The position numbers and the translations under genes were made by a program. A DNA stretch of 64,000 nt. It comes from Chrysophaeum taylorii (taxonomy: Eukaryota > Sar > Pelagophyceae > Pelagomonadales > Pelagomonadaceae). The notes beneath the pieces are model-generated. The model saw only the letters and a program-made list of their open reading frames with translations, was not told where the DNA came from and searched no databases. Below are positions 51,117-62,954 of the stretch, piece after piece (positions within the stretch are counted from its first letter, which is position 1; each line of letters opens with the position of its first letter). The stretch lies in NCBI GenBank assembly GCA_029834535.1, contig JAQMWT010000240.1, forward strand, positions 36,287 through 100,286. The letters run 5' to 3'.

Positions 51117-52927
51117 CACTACTCGAAACTGAACGACGATAAGTCCTTTAGGGTAAGGGTACAGACACATATTGAGTCTTATGTTAGGGGGGGGCACCAG
51201 CAGCCCGGAGCCGCCTTTTTACGACGAGGGTTTCGATACGAGACGCGCCGGGATCAAAATTCCTGCGACCGAGGCGCGCTTTTGGACGGCGTGGTTGTCC
51301 AGATGAACCGGGTGCAAGACGACGACGCAGTCGGCGACAAGGAATTCGGCGTCAAGGTGCGGCGAGCTTCGACTATGCCGCGTAAACGGCCATTCACCCT
51401 CGCATTCACACGTCATCTACACGCTGCACTCGAACACCAAGAAGATCCAGCAGAATATGGTGGCCAAGCGCGCCGCGGTGAGCTAGCACACTTCGAGGGC
51501 AAGCATAGCCTCCGGGTTGAACTCGGCGACGTCGACGTCACGGACGAGAGCACCATCGCCGACCCCTGAACCTCGACAACACCCCCAGGTTGGTCGAATA
51601 CACTAAAACTTTGGGCGGCGTCTAGCGCGAAGTCCGCGCGTCGTCGACGACGTCTGCATCTTGCGGCCGCGAAAACAACGCTGTCGTGATATGCCGGGGC
51701 CTCGACGGCTTCAAGTTCATCACGCCACAGATCGCCACGGAGGCTCGCGCCGTGCTCGCCCACGCGTCAAGAACTTCGAGCACTTCTAGTACAGGTCGCC
51801 CGCCATCATCCGAGCACCGAGACTGGTCGCCGAGTCCTTCTTCGACCGGATGAAGATGCTGGAACTGGCGTCCGGGTCGCGGAGTCCTTCTTCGACCGGA
51901 TGAAGGTGCTGGACAATGCGGGGTCTCCCGGGCCGCCGTCGTTGTCCTGACGCACGAACACGCCATCCGCAAGAACACCAAATGGTGCCCAGCACTTTGT
52001 TTAGCTACACGACTCGTCGGGCTTCCTCCTTTAGGCCCGAGACCAGGACGGCGAGAACTTACTCTGGGCCTACGATAAGGCGAAGCACGATTACGAGACA
52101 GGTGTCGGCCCCTGAAACACTTAGAATCGCGACGATGACTCGTGCGGAAATGTCGTGATCGAGCAGACACGCACCTCGCGCCGAGCAACGTCGAGATTTC
52201 GGTCCAGTAGTTCTTCGCGCGCTTGCCGCCGCCGGTCGGCACGACGGGCGAAGTCGAACTGACCATCACGCTGCCCCCGGGCGTGGAGAAGGGTCTAGTC
52301 CAAGTTCCAGCATGCCCAGAGCATCATCATCATCATCATCATCATCATCAAGCGGCAGTCCGAGCGCGAAGCAAACCCGCGGGGGGCGGGTAACGCGGAG
52401 GTGACCAAAAAGACTGATACATCACGAATTATGAACCCCGCCAGAAGTTGTCGGACCTCCTGGACAAGCGCAAAGCCCAGGAGGCTGCTCGCGGCGTCCT
52501 CGAGAATCTGGGTATGCGCAAAGCCAAGGAGGCTACGCGCGCCGAGATCGCCCAGCCAAGAAAAATAGAACGCCGAGACCCGCGCCCAGGTGCGTGCGGA
52601 CACGAACCACGCGGCGTCTTCTGACCGCCTGGAAGCGATGCAAGGACCGCTGCAAATGCGAAGACCTTCCAATCTTCTTCACGGAAGCAGCCGCCTCATT
52701 CTGTGGTGGTGGCTTGAAGCAGAAGAAGAACCTGCGTAAAGCAGAGCTCGAAGCGGCCACTGGCGTCGACGATAAAAAGGCCCAACAGCGACAAGATCGA
52801 ATGTCTCGACTTTCGCCCTTGTACAGCAGCTGACACTCCGACGCCCATTGGCTCTCCGCGTCGCTGCTCTCCTCGGCCCCGGCAGTGTCGTTGATTCGTT
52901 GGGCGTAATCCAACGGACACATGAGAG
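51117..52927. pseudogene. Decayed coding-like stretch
   Basis: Plus-strand frames show coding-like pieces broken by stops and shifts, for example VKNFEHF, then YRSPAIIRAPRLVAESFFDR (near 51770-51850) and KLSDLLDKRKAQEAARGVLE followed by MRKAKEATRAEIAQ (near 52445-52560). The family is not recognised. A 50-bp tandem duplication (GAGTCCTTCTTCGACCGGAT at 51832 and 51882) and an (ATC)n run at about 52321-52351 are inside. The part nearest 51117-51230 is probably the 5' flank of the sulfotransferase gene. Confidence 0.4.
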
Positions 52928-53083
52928 ATGGGGGCAGCGGCGTCGCGAGAGGCCACGAGCAGTGAGTCGTCGAGCAGTGAGTCGGAAAACTTGAGTTTTT
53001 TTGTTTGCTGCGGGGCGCTCGAGCCAAAAGTGGAACGACTCGATTACACGACGTACCAATCGGACGAAGACGAGGAAGAATGA
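52928..53083 (+). CDS. Small ORF with N-myristoylation-type start
   Basis: ATG 52928 opens a 51-codon frame beginning MGAAASREATSSESS, a good fit to the N-myristoylation pattern (MGxxxS), followed by a CC pair (FFVCCG) that could be palmitoylated and an acidic end (SDEDEEE). Its TGA stop overlaps the ATG of the next ORF as ATGA at 53080-53083. It may be the first exon of the PH-like gene, an upstream ORF or a separate small protein; a donor-like GT at 53053 with an AG near 53111 would join the frames, but this is speculative. Confidence 0.4.
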   Translation: MGAAASREATSSESSSSESENLSFFVCCGALEPKVERLDYTTYQSDEDEEE

Positions 53084-53592
53084 ATTGTGCGTGCACGGTC
53101 GGCTTCGGGAGCTGCGATATTATGGAGACATTCGACGAAGAAGTAGACCTTCACGAGTCGCTGAGGGTCTACGCGAGGCGCGAGCTCGGGGCCCCCGATG
53201 AAGATTTCATGAGGGCCGTTAAAGTGCGTCAGATCGACGAGGCATCGTTCGCGGCGACTTTCCGGTATGTTCTGGAACGGAGCGGCTGGCCCGTCCTCAA
53301 GTGTGGCAACGGAAAGGGCTTGAGGAGGTGCTTGATGGTCGACGCGCAAGACAACTTCACCTGGGGGTCCAAGAAATCCAACTCGGCACAACCAACCAGC
53401 GTTCCTTTAGAACGCATTAAGAACGTATCGAGAATTCAGTTCGACGACGGGCCAGACGGCGCCGACAAGCACAGCATGCTCATCTTTAACATCAACGACA
53501 CCCACGGTCTCAAGATCCTCTGCGAGTCCCAATGCGACGCCATCGTCTTGGCCTACGGCTTCGCGCAGTTGAAAGCACGTTTCAAGAATTAA
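53080..53592 (+). CDS. PH-like domain protein (hypothetical, 170 residues)
   Basis: ATG 53080 (alternative ATG 53122) to TAA 53592. The sequence LRRCLMVDAQDNFTWGSKKS, then PLERIKNVSRIQFDDG, MLIFNINDTHGLKILCES and a final helix (CDAIVLAYGFAQLKARF) has the strand-strand-helix order of PH-like domains (PLC or TBC type), where bulk lipid or protein binding is usual. The acidic first 40 residues (DEEVDLHESLRVYARREL) look helical. If spliced to the upstream myristoylation-type exon it would be a membrane-anchored PH-like protein. Confidence 0.55.
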   Translation: MNCACTVGFGSCDIMETFDEEVDLHESLRVYARRELGAPDEDFMRAVKVRQIDEASFAATFRYVLERSGWPVLKCGNGKGLRRCLMVDAQDNFTWGSKKSNSAQPTSVPLERIKNVSRIQFDDGPDGADKHSMLIFNINDTHGLKILCESQCDAIVLAYGFAQLKARFKN

Positions 53593-54504
53593 GTAGTATC
53601 TGTTGCCACTTCTTCTCTTACATACCTCATCTCCGACGACGAAGCAAGCTATCTCATCTCGATAATCCTCTTTTCTTCCTTCGTGCCCGCCTATTCCTCC
53701 CTCCGTGATGATGATGATAATTATGACTGATAAGGTCGTGCGCCCGTTCGCGGCGATGGTGGGCACGGTGTCGACGATGCTGGAAGAGCGCGCTCGCGCA
53801 TCGTGTGTGCAAGCGAGCCTCCGAGGAGGAGGGTACCTACTTATCCCGCGCGGTTTGGTGAGAATCTTGCGGAGTGCGCGCTGGATGGAACGTGTGCTCT
53901 TTTTAAAGTTTTTGGAATACAAAACATCATCCTTCTTTTTGGTATTCGCGTAAACGGCAGCGGCGAAAAGCCCAGGTTTACGTATTGCGGTCATTAATGT
54001 ATGTTCGACGAACAGGCGAAGAAAACGAAGTGTCGCAGAAAGCTCGTGATGATCACTATTTGTTTTAGTACAGTACCGCCGGTAAAATTATTTTTAAACG
54101 AAACGCTTCTTGTAGGAACCAGAATTATCCTTTTGTTGAAAAACTAGCACGGGCTTGTTGCTACTCGGAAGGGAGGGAGGGCGGAAGGGCGGGAGGGAGG
54201 GAGGGAGGGAGGGCGGAAGGGCGGGAGGGAGGGAGGGAGGGCGGGAGGGCGGCGGCCAACAACAACTGCGAGACCAAGGAATCCATAAAGAATAGCCAAA
54301 GGCGGTAGAAAAACGTCGTGGTGGTATGGAGCGGCATGACGAGAAGGATGCCCCCGAAAGCGCCGAAGAAGCTGCGCTTTGATGAGTCGGATCATCTTGA
54401 AGTTAGAGGAGCCGACAACACGATAAATTTTTTATCCTCGGACGGCGGCGGCGGCAGCTTGTAATAAACAAGACACTGATTCGAAGGAGGAGCAGCGCGG
54501 GCGG
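53593..54504. other. Intergenic, (GGGA)n minisatellite
   Basis: About 900 bp without a supported gene. A GGGA/GGGC-rich tract spans about 54168-54252. Confidence 0.5.
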
Positions 54505-56335
54505 CTAGTAGGCGCACTCCCAGCCGCTAGGGCACGAGGGGCGGCATTGGGCGTACCACGCGTTTTTTTTGTAGCAGGTGAAGCCCGCATCGCAGCAGTC
54601 GTCCGGGTAACCGAGGAAGTAGCCGCACGGTCCCCACTTGTTGACTTTGGTCTTTGCCGGGGCAAGCGCCTTTGTCGGAGGTTTCGGCGTCGGCGCGACC
54701 GTCGGATCTGCCGTCGCGGGCTCGACGGTCGGCAGCGCGGGCAGGCCCGTGGGTTGGGGCACGTCACAAAGATACTCGTTCTTGTAGGCGGCACCGTGAA
54801 GCTGGAGCTGTCCGCTGTCGTTGTCGTTGTAGGCCGCAGCGACAACACAGCCCGTCGACGAAGCCGACGTTCGACGCGACATTTACGGTCGCGAAGGGGG
54901 CGAGGATTGATGGACCGAAATTGCGGCCGTATTTCGTACGCACGATGGTGATGGGATCCGAGGTCGTGAAGACCACAAAGTGCTCGCCGTTGTCGTAGTC
55001 CTGGGCTTCGAGGCCGAGGATGTCGGCCACGTCGAACGTACCCCCGGAATCGACCACGAAGACGTGGGTAGAGGGTAAGAGCGAGAGCGCGAGGTTCTCG
55101 AGATCGGACCATTCCAAGGAGAAGCTGGAGTTGAGACCCGGGTCTTGAAGATGATGTTAGAGACGTCGATCGGGTTGACGATCGACGAGGGTTCCGACGA
55201 TCCCTTGCTCGCGACGACGATCGAATGGTTTCGGCTCGTGCGAGTGAAATCGATGGCCCCGACCGCCTTGTATATGTCCTTGGCGGAGACGTACCCGCTC
55301 TTGGTGATGAGCGAGAACTGCGACAAAATCGACACCCTGGCACGGGCACGGCAGACGGTGCTGGCGTCGGATCTGGGATTGGGACGGGCGACGGCACCAG
55401 GGTGGGCGCAGGCGCGTTGTTGGAAGGCCCCGGCGTCGGCGCGGGAACAGGTACGGGCGTCGGCGCAGGCACGGGCGCGTTGGAAGTCGGCGCAGGCGCA
55501 GGTACCTGAGCAGGCGCCGGGACGCCAGCAGGCCGCGGCGTCGGTGCAGGCACAGGCACAGCCGTCGGCTGCGAGGTTGGGACTTCCGCCGCATTTTGGT
55601 TTATGATGGCGTTTGGGACGGGAGCCGGCAAGGAGATCGGGTCTGGCGAGCCGCACACGTACTCGTTCTTGTAGCCTCGTGCAACCGGATGCCGCTCCGG
55701 TCGTTGCCGTCGTAGGATTTTGGCGACGATGAAGCCATCAACGTAGCCGATGTCTTAAGAGCTCGAAGCGCGCGAAGGGCGCCAGGATCGAGGGACCGAA
55801 ATGGCGGCCTCCGCCGTCGGTGAGCACGACGGGCGCGGTGCCGAGAAAGAAGGCCAGCGTCTTTTCGTTGTTCGATCCCTGCGCGCTCGAATCACCAAAG
55901 TCGAACAAGTCCCAAACATCGCCGTCCTGCTGCGTGACAACGTACACGTTCTCCGAGGGCTCGATCGCGCGTGCAAGCGCTTCGATATCTGACCACTCGA
56001 ATCACGCTGGAAAACCAGTCGACTCGAGGCCGCTCTGAAATGTCACGTCTTCGAGCGGAGGGCCGACCGCGACGTAGCTCGGCCCGTCCCCTCGGTAGTT
56101 CGAGGCGATCTCGATGCTGTGGTCCAGGTACGTCCGCGACAAAGTACCTCCGATCGCTATTGCCCAGTAGATCACCTTCGATGTGATGTCGGCGGCATCG
56201 CGCTCGATAATGAGCGAATACTTCTGGAAACTCCTCCTCGATGAGCTCCGCAAACACTGGGTTCGTGTCGCACGGGAACGTGTCGCTCGCGGTGGCGATG
56301 ATTACACCCAAGCTCGGCTGCACCACGATCCTCAT
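54505..56335 (-). pseudogene. Broken secreted protein gene: two choice-of-anchor-A-like domains, Pro-rich linkers, CBM1-like tail
   Basis: Minus-strand pieces in several frames make up domain, linker, domain, linker, tail. Domain 1 (about 56250-55690) has GGTLSRTYLDHSIEIASNY, FQSGLESTGF, EWSDIEALA and GPSILAPFARFE. The next linker is a long P/A/V/T repeat (PAPTPVPVPAPTPGPS, near 55400-55620). Domain 2 (about 55330-54780) has NHSIVVAS, EWSDLENLALSLLPS, GPSILAPFATV and SGQLQLHGAAYKNEYLCD. The C terminus (WGPCGYFLGYPDDCCDAGF, then YAQCRPSCPSGWECAY) has the Cys and aromatic spacing of fungal-type CBM1. An in-frame TGA precedes FEWSDIE, and at least three single-base shifts occur, so it is inactive. 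The choice-of-anchor A naming is by motif resemblance. It was likely a cell-surface or wall-binding protein. Confidence 0.6.
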
Positions 56336-59252
56336 ACTTGATTTCTGGGTCGAAATCTTTCTTTTAAAACGACTGGCTTCTTTCTTCTGACTCGGGCAAA
56401 TGGCGTTTCTTGCTGACGTCGCCGGGATATAACGGCATTTTCACCAGCCGGCATCCTCACGACCGGGATAACGTTCAACTTCACGTCTTGCAGTTGAACC
56501 ATTTTTGTGAGATAACGGAAAAAATCAAACGTTCCAATTATTTTTAAGTGGAAAGGATTTTTAATAATTGTTCGTCGGGTGCAACAAACACGACGAAAAC
56601 CCCGAGTATCTTCCCAGCATGCATGTATGCTCGGCTTATTTTTTTTTTTTAACCCGCGAGCGGCGAGCTTTTCCACACGCCTACGTGCGTCATCTTGAGG
56701 ACCGCAGAATTTGTTCTAACAAACACATCCCAAGACGACGTCTTAGCCTCAGCTAGTGGTTCGTCACCATTAAAAACGGCGTCGAACGAGACCCGCGGGG
56801 CAGGCGATCTTGAAATTGCGGATGGGACCGCGGCACGCTGGATGCGCCGGAGCGCGAGCTGCTGGAGTGTTAGGCCCAAATCAACATCCCTCAAATACGG
56901 GTGAGCGTCCCGCAAGCGGTTTTGCTCGCTGGAGTCTACTCTCTGATCCTAAACTTTCACCAAGCGACAGACATCATAGCAATGGGCCACCAGCAAATTG
57001 CAAACAACCGATATTGAGAACATCATCAAGCGCGCTGCTTCCCGTCTGCAGGGGGCAACGCTTTTCTTCATTCGTCGGTGTGGCACCATTCGAAGGCGCC
57101 TCATACTGCACGTACAGGGATCTTGTACGACTGCCTTGAGAGTGAGATTGTGGCTAATCGACACCGCAGGTTTGTGTCTTTGCGGTTGTCGCGGAAAGTC
57201 ACGACCTCCAGAGCCCGGGCTGGCGATGGCACCGGCGCGCCAGTACCACGCGCGCGCGCGCGCGCACAAACTGGCCTCGGAGCATGCTTGACCAGCTGGC
57301 CAATAAAATCTGTCCATGGTTGTGTGGTGTTGCTCATATTTCATGCTTGTAGCCTGCCGCGACAATACTGCGCGTTCTTTGATTGTACCCTTAAAAATGG
57401 TGGTCCCCGAAAAAGTCTTAAACACCAGCCACGCCGAAGTCTAACGCGCCGTGAATATCTACGGCAATTCTTCGGCTGCACGTCGAGTTTATTCCCACGT
57501 AGTAAGTGGACTCAGGAGTGTCAAAGAGCATGAGATGCCGTAATCGACGCCCTAGGGGGGTCCAGCATCCTAAATACACAAGACCGCTCTATATTCGCGG
57601 ATGTATCTGTCGATGTCCTAAATGTGGTTCGCAGTAAGGGCCCTTAACCCTCTCCGCTTCGAGATCCACCGCGCGGAACGATCTTCGCCAGCCGCGTAGG
57701 CGGCGATGTGAGCACACAATCCTTGTTGACGCGGCAATTGCACTCACTACCCCGGTACGAACGCCGCATAAGAAGGTTCACGATAATTTTTTGATTGTAT
57801 TCGAAGACATTATCGCGCGGACGTGTCCAACACGAAAACTTCATCCGCGGACTCAATAACTGCGCGATATTCATTTAACCGATTAGCTGCGTAACTATAT
57901 TAGAAACCCAGATGATAATGCTCGAGAGAAATGTCACCTGGGTTGTTCTCGGGAAGACGTCGAAAAGTTCGATGAGCTCAAAACTGATATCAAAGTTGTC
58001 GTCGAAGTCCAAACAAAGGTGGGTCAATGCGCCCCCAGCGGCTGATGATCGCATTTATTCTATGTTTTCCTCTTGGCGAGTTTCTGATTGAACCTACAGC
58101 AGACTTCAGAAAGCCCCGTGGTCAGCGAAGAACCCAAGGTCGATGTCGGCCGAGTATATGTGGCCGCGCACGCGGAGACCTGGCCCCTGGCGTACGAGGA
58201 CCGTGCCCATCCCTCTTTAGCCTACTCTTAGAGTTGAGCTTACTTTTTGGGAGCGAATGGCTCCCCGCCTCTCATTTTCCTTTTTTTTTCAAATTATTAA
58301 CCCTGCGATCACCTGCTGTCTCTCAATTGACGATTCCAGTGACGCCACTTGCGAGTTCGTCCACGGCCGTTACCGACTTTCTCTTGCCACCCTTGTCGCT
58401 TGTGGTGTGGATGAAGACCAATGAGAGTCTGGGTTAAACTGGTATCGTGCTGCGACCGTTTAATAATGACGAACGCAGTGTTCAACTGCTTCTCACGCTA
58501 GACTCTCTACCTAAAGCTTTCAGCGCCTGTTTTAATTTCTTCCAGCCGTCCTCGTCTTCTACTGCACATCTTTCGTGGTCCGCCTTCTGAGTCCCTGCTT
58601 ACCGTCATTGTGGCCTGCCATTTAAACGCCTATCAAGGGAATTTCTACCACCACCAGACAACCTAATGCGGGATTTTCGTTTTACTAAAGGTTAAGGCCT
58701 ACAAATCGAACCACGATTTCTGTGCGGTTCGGGAGGGCAAGTGTCGGGCACCGTACTGTGTGAAGGATTTGGCTCAAAGCGATGACGCCATCGCTAGGTG
58801 GATTGTAGTAAAAACGCGCTTCCATTTTTTTTACCACCTATTCTACGGTACATTTTGTATACGGGCATCGTGATGTCACATCAGTAAAACATACTGGCGA
58901 AAAAGCATGAAGGGCGCACTTTTTGAGCAAGATATGAACACTAACACATACTGCTAGTAAAAGTCCCGCAATAGGGTGGCTGCCGGGTAGTGGTACGTCG
59001 AAGCAAGCAAAAAACAATGAAGGAAGGGACAAAACTGCTCAAAGAAGGACCTAGAGAACAGTAAGCACAACTGTGTTACCCTTCAGCAGAGGCGTGAAAA
59101 CGTGGGAACAGTGGTAGTCTGTCCTCGAATCTGTCTCTTAATCGAGGACAGCCGGTGTGAATAACACAGCGTTTTCTTAAATCGAAGGTGGCAAAGTTAA
59201 GTGAACTAACCCTAGAATAGGGGTTACTAACCCTAATTCAGATTTTCCGTAC
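56336..59252. other. Gene-poor region, no recognisable gene
   Basis: About 2.9 kb. Short frames on both strands have no recognisable domain. It contains a (CG)n run at about 57247-57266 and poly-T/poly-A tracts. Fragments such as VACHLNAYQGNFYHHQTT near 58608-58662 look coding-like and may be the relic of a transposon or gene, but I cannot name it. Confidence 0.45.
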
Positions 59253-59579
59253 TACTAATCGACAGATGTTTGTTTGTCTGTAAATGTCGACAAGTGCAGG
59301 CCAGTAAGTTCACCTACTCCCAATCTCTAACCCCAGTAAGTTCGGCGTAAACCCACTCGTGCTCACACCCACTCACCCCACTCTCCTTTGAGCTCGTCGC
59401 TCTCACCCCCGCCAATCCAAGCTGCTTTGATCCGCACGCGCCGCCAACCCTTGAGTTTACTCTAAACACCCCAGTAAGTTCACCTGCTCCCAGTAAGTTC
59501 ACCTGGTCACTCAGCTCACCTAGTCCCAATCTCTAACCCCAGTAAGTTCACCTGGTCCCAGTAAGTTAACCTATAGTGC

Positions 59580-60190
59580 GCGTGTAGACGCTGGGAGGGG
59601 GCTTATCGGTATTGAGCAGCACGTGTGAGGTAGGGTGGAGTCGTCGACACAGAAGAGGATATCCTCGGGGTTGCCGATCGACAGAGAGCCACGTAGAGCT
59701 GGACGTGGCAGAAGACGGGCTTCGCCAAGAGGATGCCGACCTCGCGGGGCGTCTGGCCCTGGCTCTTGTCGATCGTTTGGCGTCGGCGGGCCTTAAGGGA
59801 TACAGGTTGGAGGAGCCTCGGCGACACCACACGATCAATCATGTATCTGGTACCGTTGCAGTGGCCGTGCGACGGGTCGAGGTTGCGAAGACTTTAAGCT
59901 CGCGATCAAAGTCAGCATGCCGTTGGTTGTCAGGGAGTCGAAAACTCGACTGTAAAGAGCGAGGCGTCGTCTTCCGACCTAACCTAGTCGGCCGAAAAGA
60001 ACTCCGACGCCTCGTCTCCGGAAAAAAGGCCGCGGTCATGCGCGCGTTGTCAGCATCGACAACATCGTTTCGACGGGGCGTGAGAATGGCGCGCCGAAAG
60101 AGCCGCCGCGGGTCGTGGAAATAGTCTGCGAGGTCGCCGTAGACGGGTCGTGGAAATAGTCTGCGAGGTCGCCGTAGACGGCTTGGAGGA
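59580..60190 (-). pseudogene. Helitron-type Pif1 helicase fragment, copy 3
   Basis: Same core as copies 1 and 2: YGDLADYFHDPRRLFRRAIL and NDVVDADNARM, plus [14 protein letters not shown] and QLYVALCR in another frame. A 35-bp internal tandem duplication (GGGTCGTGGAAATAGTCTGC starting at 60110 and 60145) is unique to this copy. Confidence 0.8.
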
Positions 60191-60635
60191 TCACTGTCTG
60201 GCTCGCGGGCCAAACTGATCCTTACCCTAAATCGAGGGACAAACAAACAAACAAACAGACAGACAAACATCTGTCGATTAGTAGTTACAAGTGCAGGCCA
60301 GTAAGTTCGCCAGTAAGTTTACCTGGTCCCAATCTCTAACCCCAGTAAGTTCACCTGGTCCCAGTAAGTTCACCTAGTCCCAATCTCTAACCCCAGTAAG
60401 TTCGGCGTAAGCCCACTCGTGCTCACATCCACTCACCCCACTCTCCTTCGAGCTCGTCGCTCTCACCTCCGCCAATCTAAGCTGCTTTGATCCGTACACG
60501 CCGCTAGCCCTTGCGTTCACTCTAAAAACCCCAGTAAGTTCACTTGGCCCAGTAAGTTCACCTGGTCACAGTTCACCTAGTCCCAATCTCAAACCCAGTA
60601 AGTTCACGTGGTCCCAGTAAGTTCACCTACCGTGC

Positions 60636-61216
60636 GCGTGTAGACGCCGGGAGGGGGCTTATCGGTATTGCGCAGCACGTGTGGGGTAGGGTGGAGTCGT
60701 CGACCCAGATGAGTATATCCTCGGGGTTGCCGATCGACAGAGAGCCACGTAGAGCTGGACGTGGCAGAAGACGGGCTTCGCCAAGAGGACGCCGACCTCG
60801 CGGGGCGTCTGGCCCTGGCTCTTGGTGATCGTTTGGCGTCGGCGGGCCTTAAGGGATACAGGTTGGAGGAGCCTCGGTGACAACGACACGATCGATCATG
60901 TATCTGGTACCGTTGCAGTGGCCGTGCGACGGGTCGAGGTTGCGAAGACATTAAGCTCGCGATCAAAGTCAGCATGCCGTTGGTTGTCAGGGAGTTGAAA
61001 ACTCGACTGTAAAGAGCGAGGCGTCGTCTTCCGACCCAGCCTAGTCAGCCGAAAAGAACTCCGACGCCTCGTCTCCGGAAAAAAGGCCGCGGTCATGCGC
61101 GCGTTGTCAGCATCGACAACATCGTTTCGACGGGGCGTGAGAATGGCGCGCTGAAAGAGCCGCCGCGGGTCGTGGAAATAGTCTGCGAGGTCGCCGTAGA
61201 CGGCTTGGAGGATCAC
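60636..61216 (-). pseudogene. Helitron-type Pif1 helicase fragment, copy 4
   Basis: Minus-strand core with ILQAVYGDLADYFHDPRRLF at the 61216 end and, in another frame, [20 protein letters not shown] and QLYVALCR near 60740-60830. It is frameshifted between them as in the other copies. Confidence 0.82.
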
Positions 61217-61695
61217 TGTCTGGCTCTCGCGCCTACCTGATCCTTACTCTCGCGCCTACATGATCCTTACCCTAAATCGAGGGACAAACAAACAGACAAA
61301 CAGACAAACAGACAGACAAACATCTGTCGATTAGTAGTTAAGACAAGTGCAGGCCAGTAAGTTCGCCAGTAAGTTCACCTGGTCCCAATCTCTAACCCCA
61401 GTAAGTTCACCTGGTCCCAGTAAGTTCACCTAGTCCCAATCTCTAACCCCAGTAAGTTCGGCGTAAACCCACTCGTGCTCACATCCACTCACCCCACTCT
61501 CCTTCGAGCTCGTCCCTCTCACCTCCGCCAATCTAAGCTGCTTCGATCCGCACACGCCGCTAGCCTTTGCTTTCACTCTAAAAACCCCAGTAAGTTCACT
61601 TGGTCCCAGTAAGTTCACCTGGTCACTAAGTTCACCTAGTCCCAATCTCAAACCCCAGTAAGTTCACCTGGTCCCAGTAAGTTCACCTACAGTGC

Positions 61696-62289
61696 GCGTG
61701 TAGACGCCGGGAGGGGGCTTATCGGTATTGCGCAGCACGTGTGGGGTAGGGTGGAGTCGTCGACCCAGAAGAGGATATCCTCGGGGTTGCCGATCGACAG
61801 AGAGCCACGTAGAGCTGGACGTGGCAGAAGACGGGCTTCGCCAAGAGGACGCCGACCTCGCGGGGCGTCTGGCCCTGGCTCTTGGTGATCGTTTGGCGTC
61901 GGCGGGCCTTAAGGGATACAGGTTGGAGGAGCCTCGGTGACAACGACACGATCGATCATGTATCTGGTACCGTTGCAGTGGCCGTGCGACGGGTCGAGGT
62001 TGCGAAGACTTTAAGCTCGCGATCAAAGTCAGCATGCCGTTGGTTGTCAGGGAGTTCAAAACTCGACTCTTGAGAGCGAGGCGTCGTCTTCCGACCCAAC
62101 CTAGTCAAGAACTCCGACGCCTCTAGAACTCCGACCCGCCTCGTCTCCGGGAAAAAAGGCCGCGGTCATGCGCGCGTTGTCAGCATCGACAACATCGTTT
62201 CGACGGGGCGTGAGAATGGCGCGCTGAAAGAGCCGCCGCGGGTCGTGGAAATAGTCTGCGAGGTCGCCGTAGACGGCTTGGAGGATCAC
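61696..62289 (-). pseudogene. Helitron-type Pif1 helicase fragment, copy 5
   Basis: Nearly identical to copy 4 over most of its length. It carries an extra partial repeat of AACTCCGACGCCTC near 62107-62150, so the N-terminal part (ILQAVYGDLADYFHDP) is in yet another frame. Confidence 0.82.
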
Positions 62290-62954
62290 TACTGTCTGGC
62301 TCTCGCGCCTACCTGATCCTTACTCGCGCCTACCTGATCCTTACCCAAATCGAGGGACAACAGACAAACAGACAGAGACAAACATCTGTCGATTAGTAGT
62401 TAGGACAAGTGGTAGGGGGCAGGCATGTTAGACAGGTTCACCAATAATGTATGATCCCAACTCTAGACTACGTGCGCGCGAGCTAGAGTTCAGGCCTGTT
62501 TGTCTGTAAGTTCACTAAAAGGTACCCGTCAAGTCCGCAATCTCTAATCCCCAGTAAATTCGGTGTAAACCTACCCTGGTCTCTATACCCGCACAGAAAG
62601 TTCGGTCGCAAACTCACGCCTCTCTCCTTTGAGGGCTCGTTAGGCTCTCAAGGACCCCTGGCATATCTAGAGCTGCTTTGATCGCGTCACACGCACGCTG
62701 GCCTTTTTGGTAATTTTGTTACTCTAAAAGCATCATTAATCCCCGCCACAAAGCCCTCAGGTAAAAGGCTTGGCAGCACGGTTGGTCTCATTCGTAAGCT
62801 CACCTTGGTCAGTTTTTCAAAACTAAGAGCCAGGCGTAAAGTCTCCTACCCTGCTAATCCGCGCAGTAAGTTCACCTGGTTGCTCGCCGCAGTAATAGCT
62901 ACCTGTGTTCGCAGTAGGAGTTGGACGGAGATTTGAATGGTTAACGCTATAGTG

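Noticed and set aside
59314-59529. Short conserved minus-strand ORF (SDQVNLLG, GVCGSKQLGLAEVRATSSKE-type) found in several array units
   Set aside because: It consists of translated AGTAAGTTCACC motifs and shared repeat sequence; conservation is explained by recent duplication of the unit.
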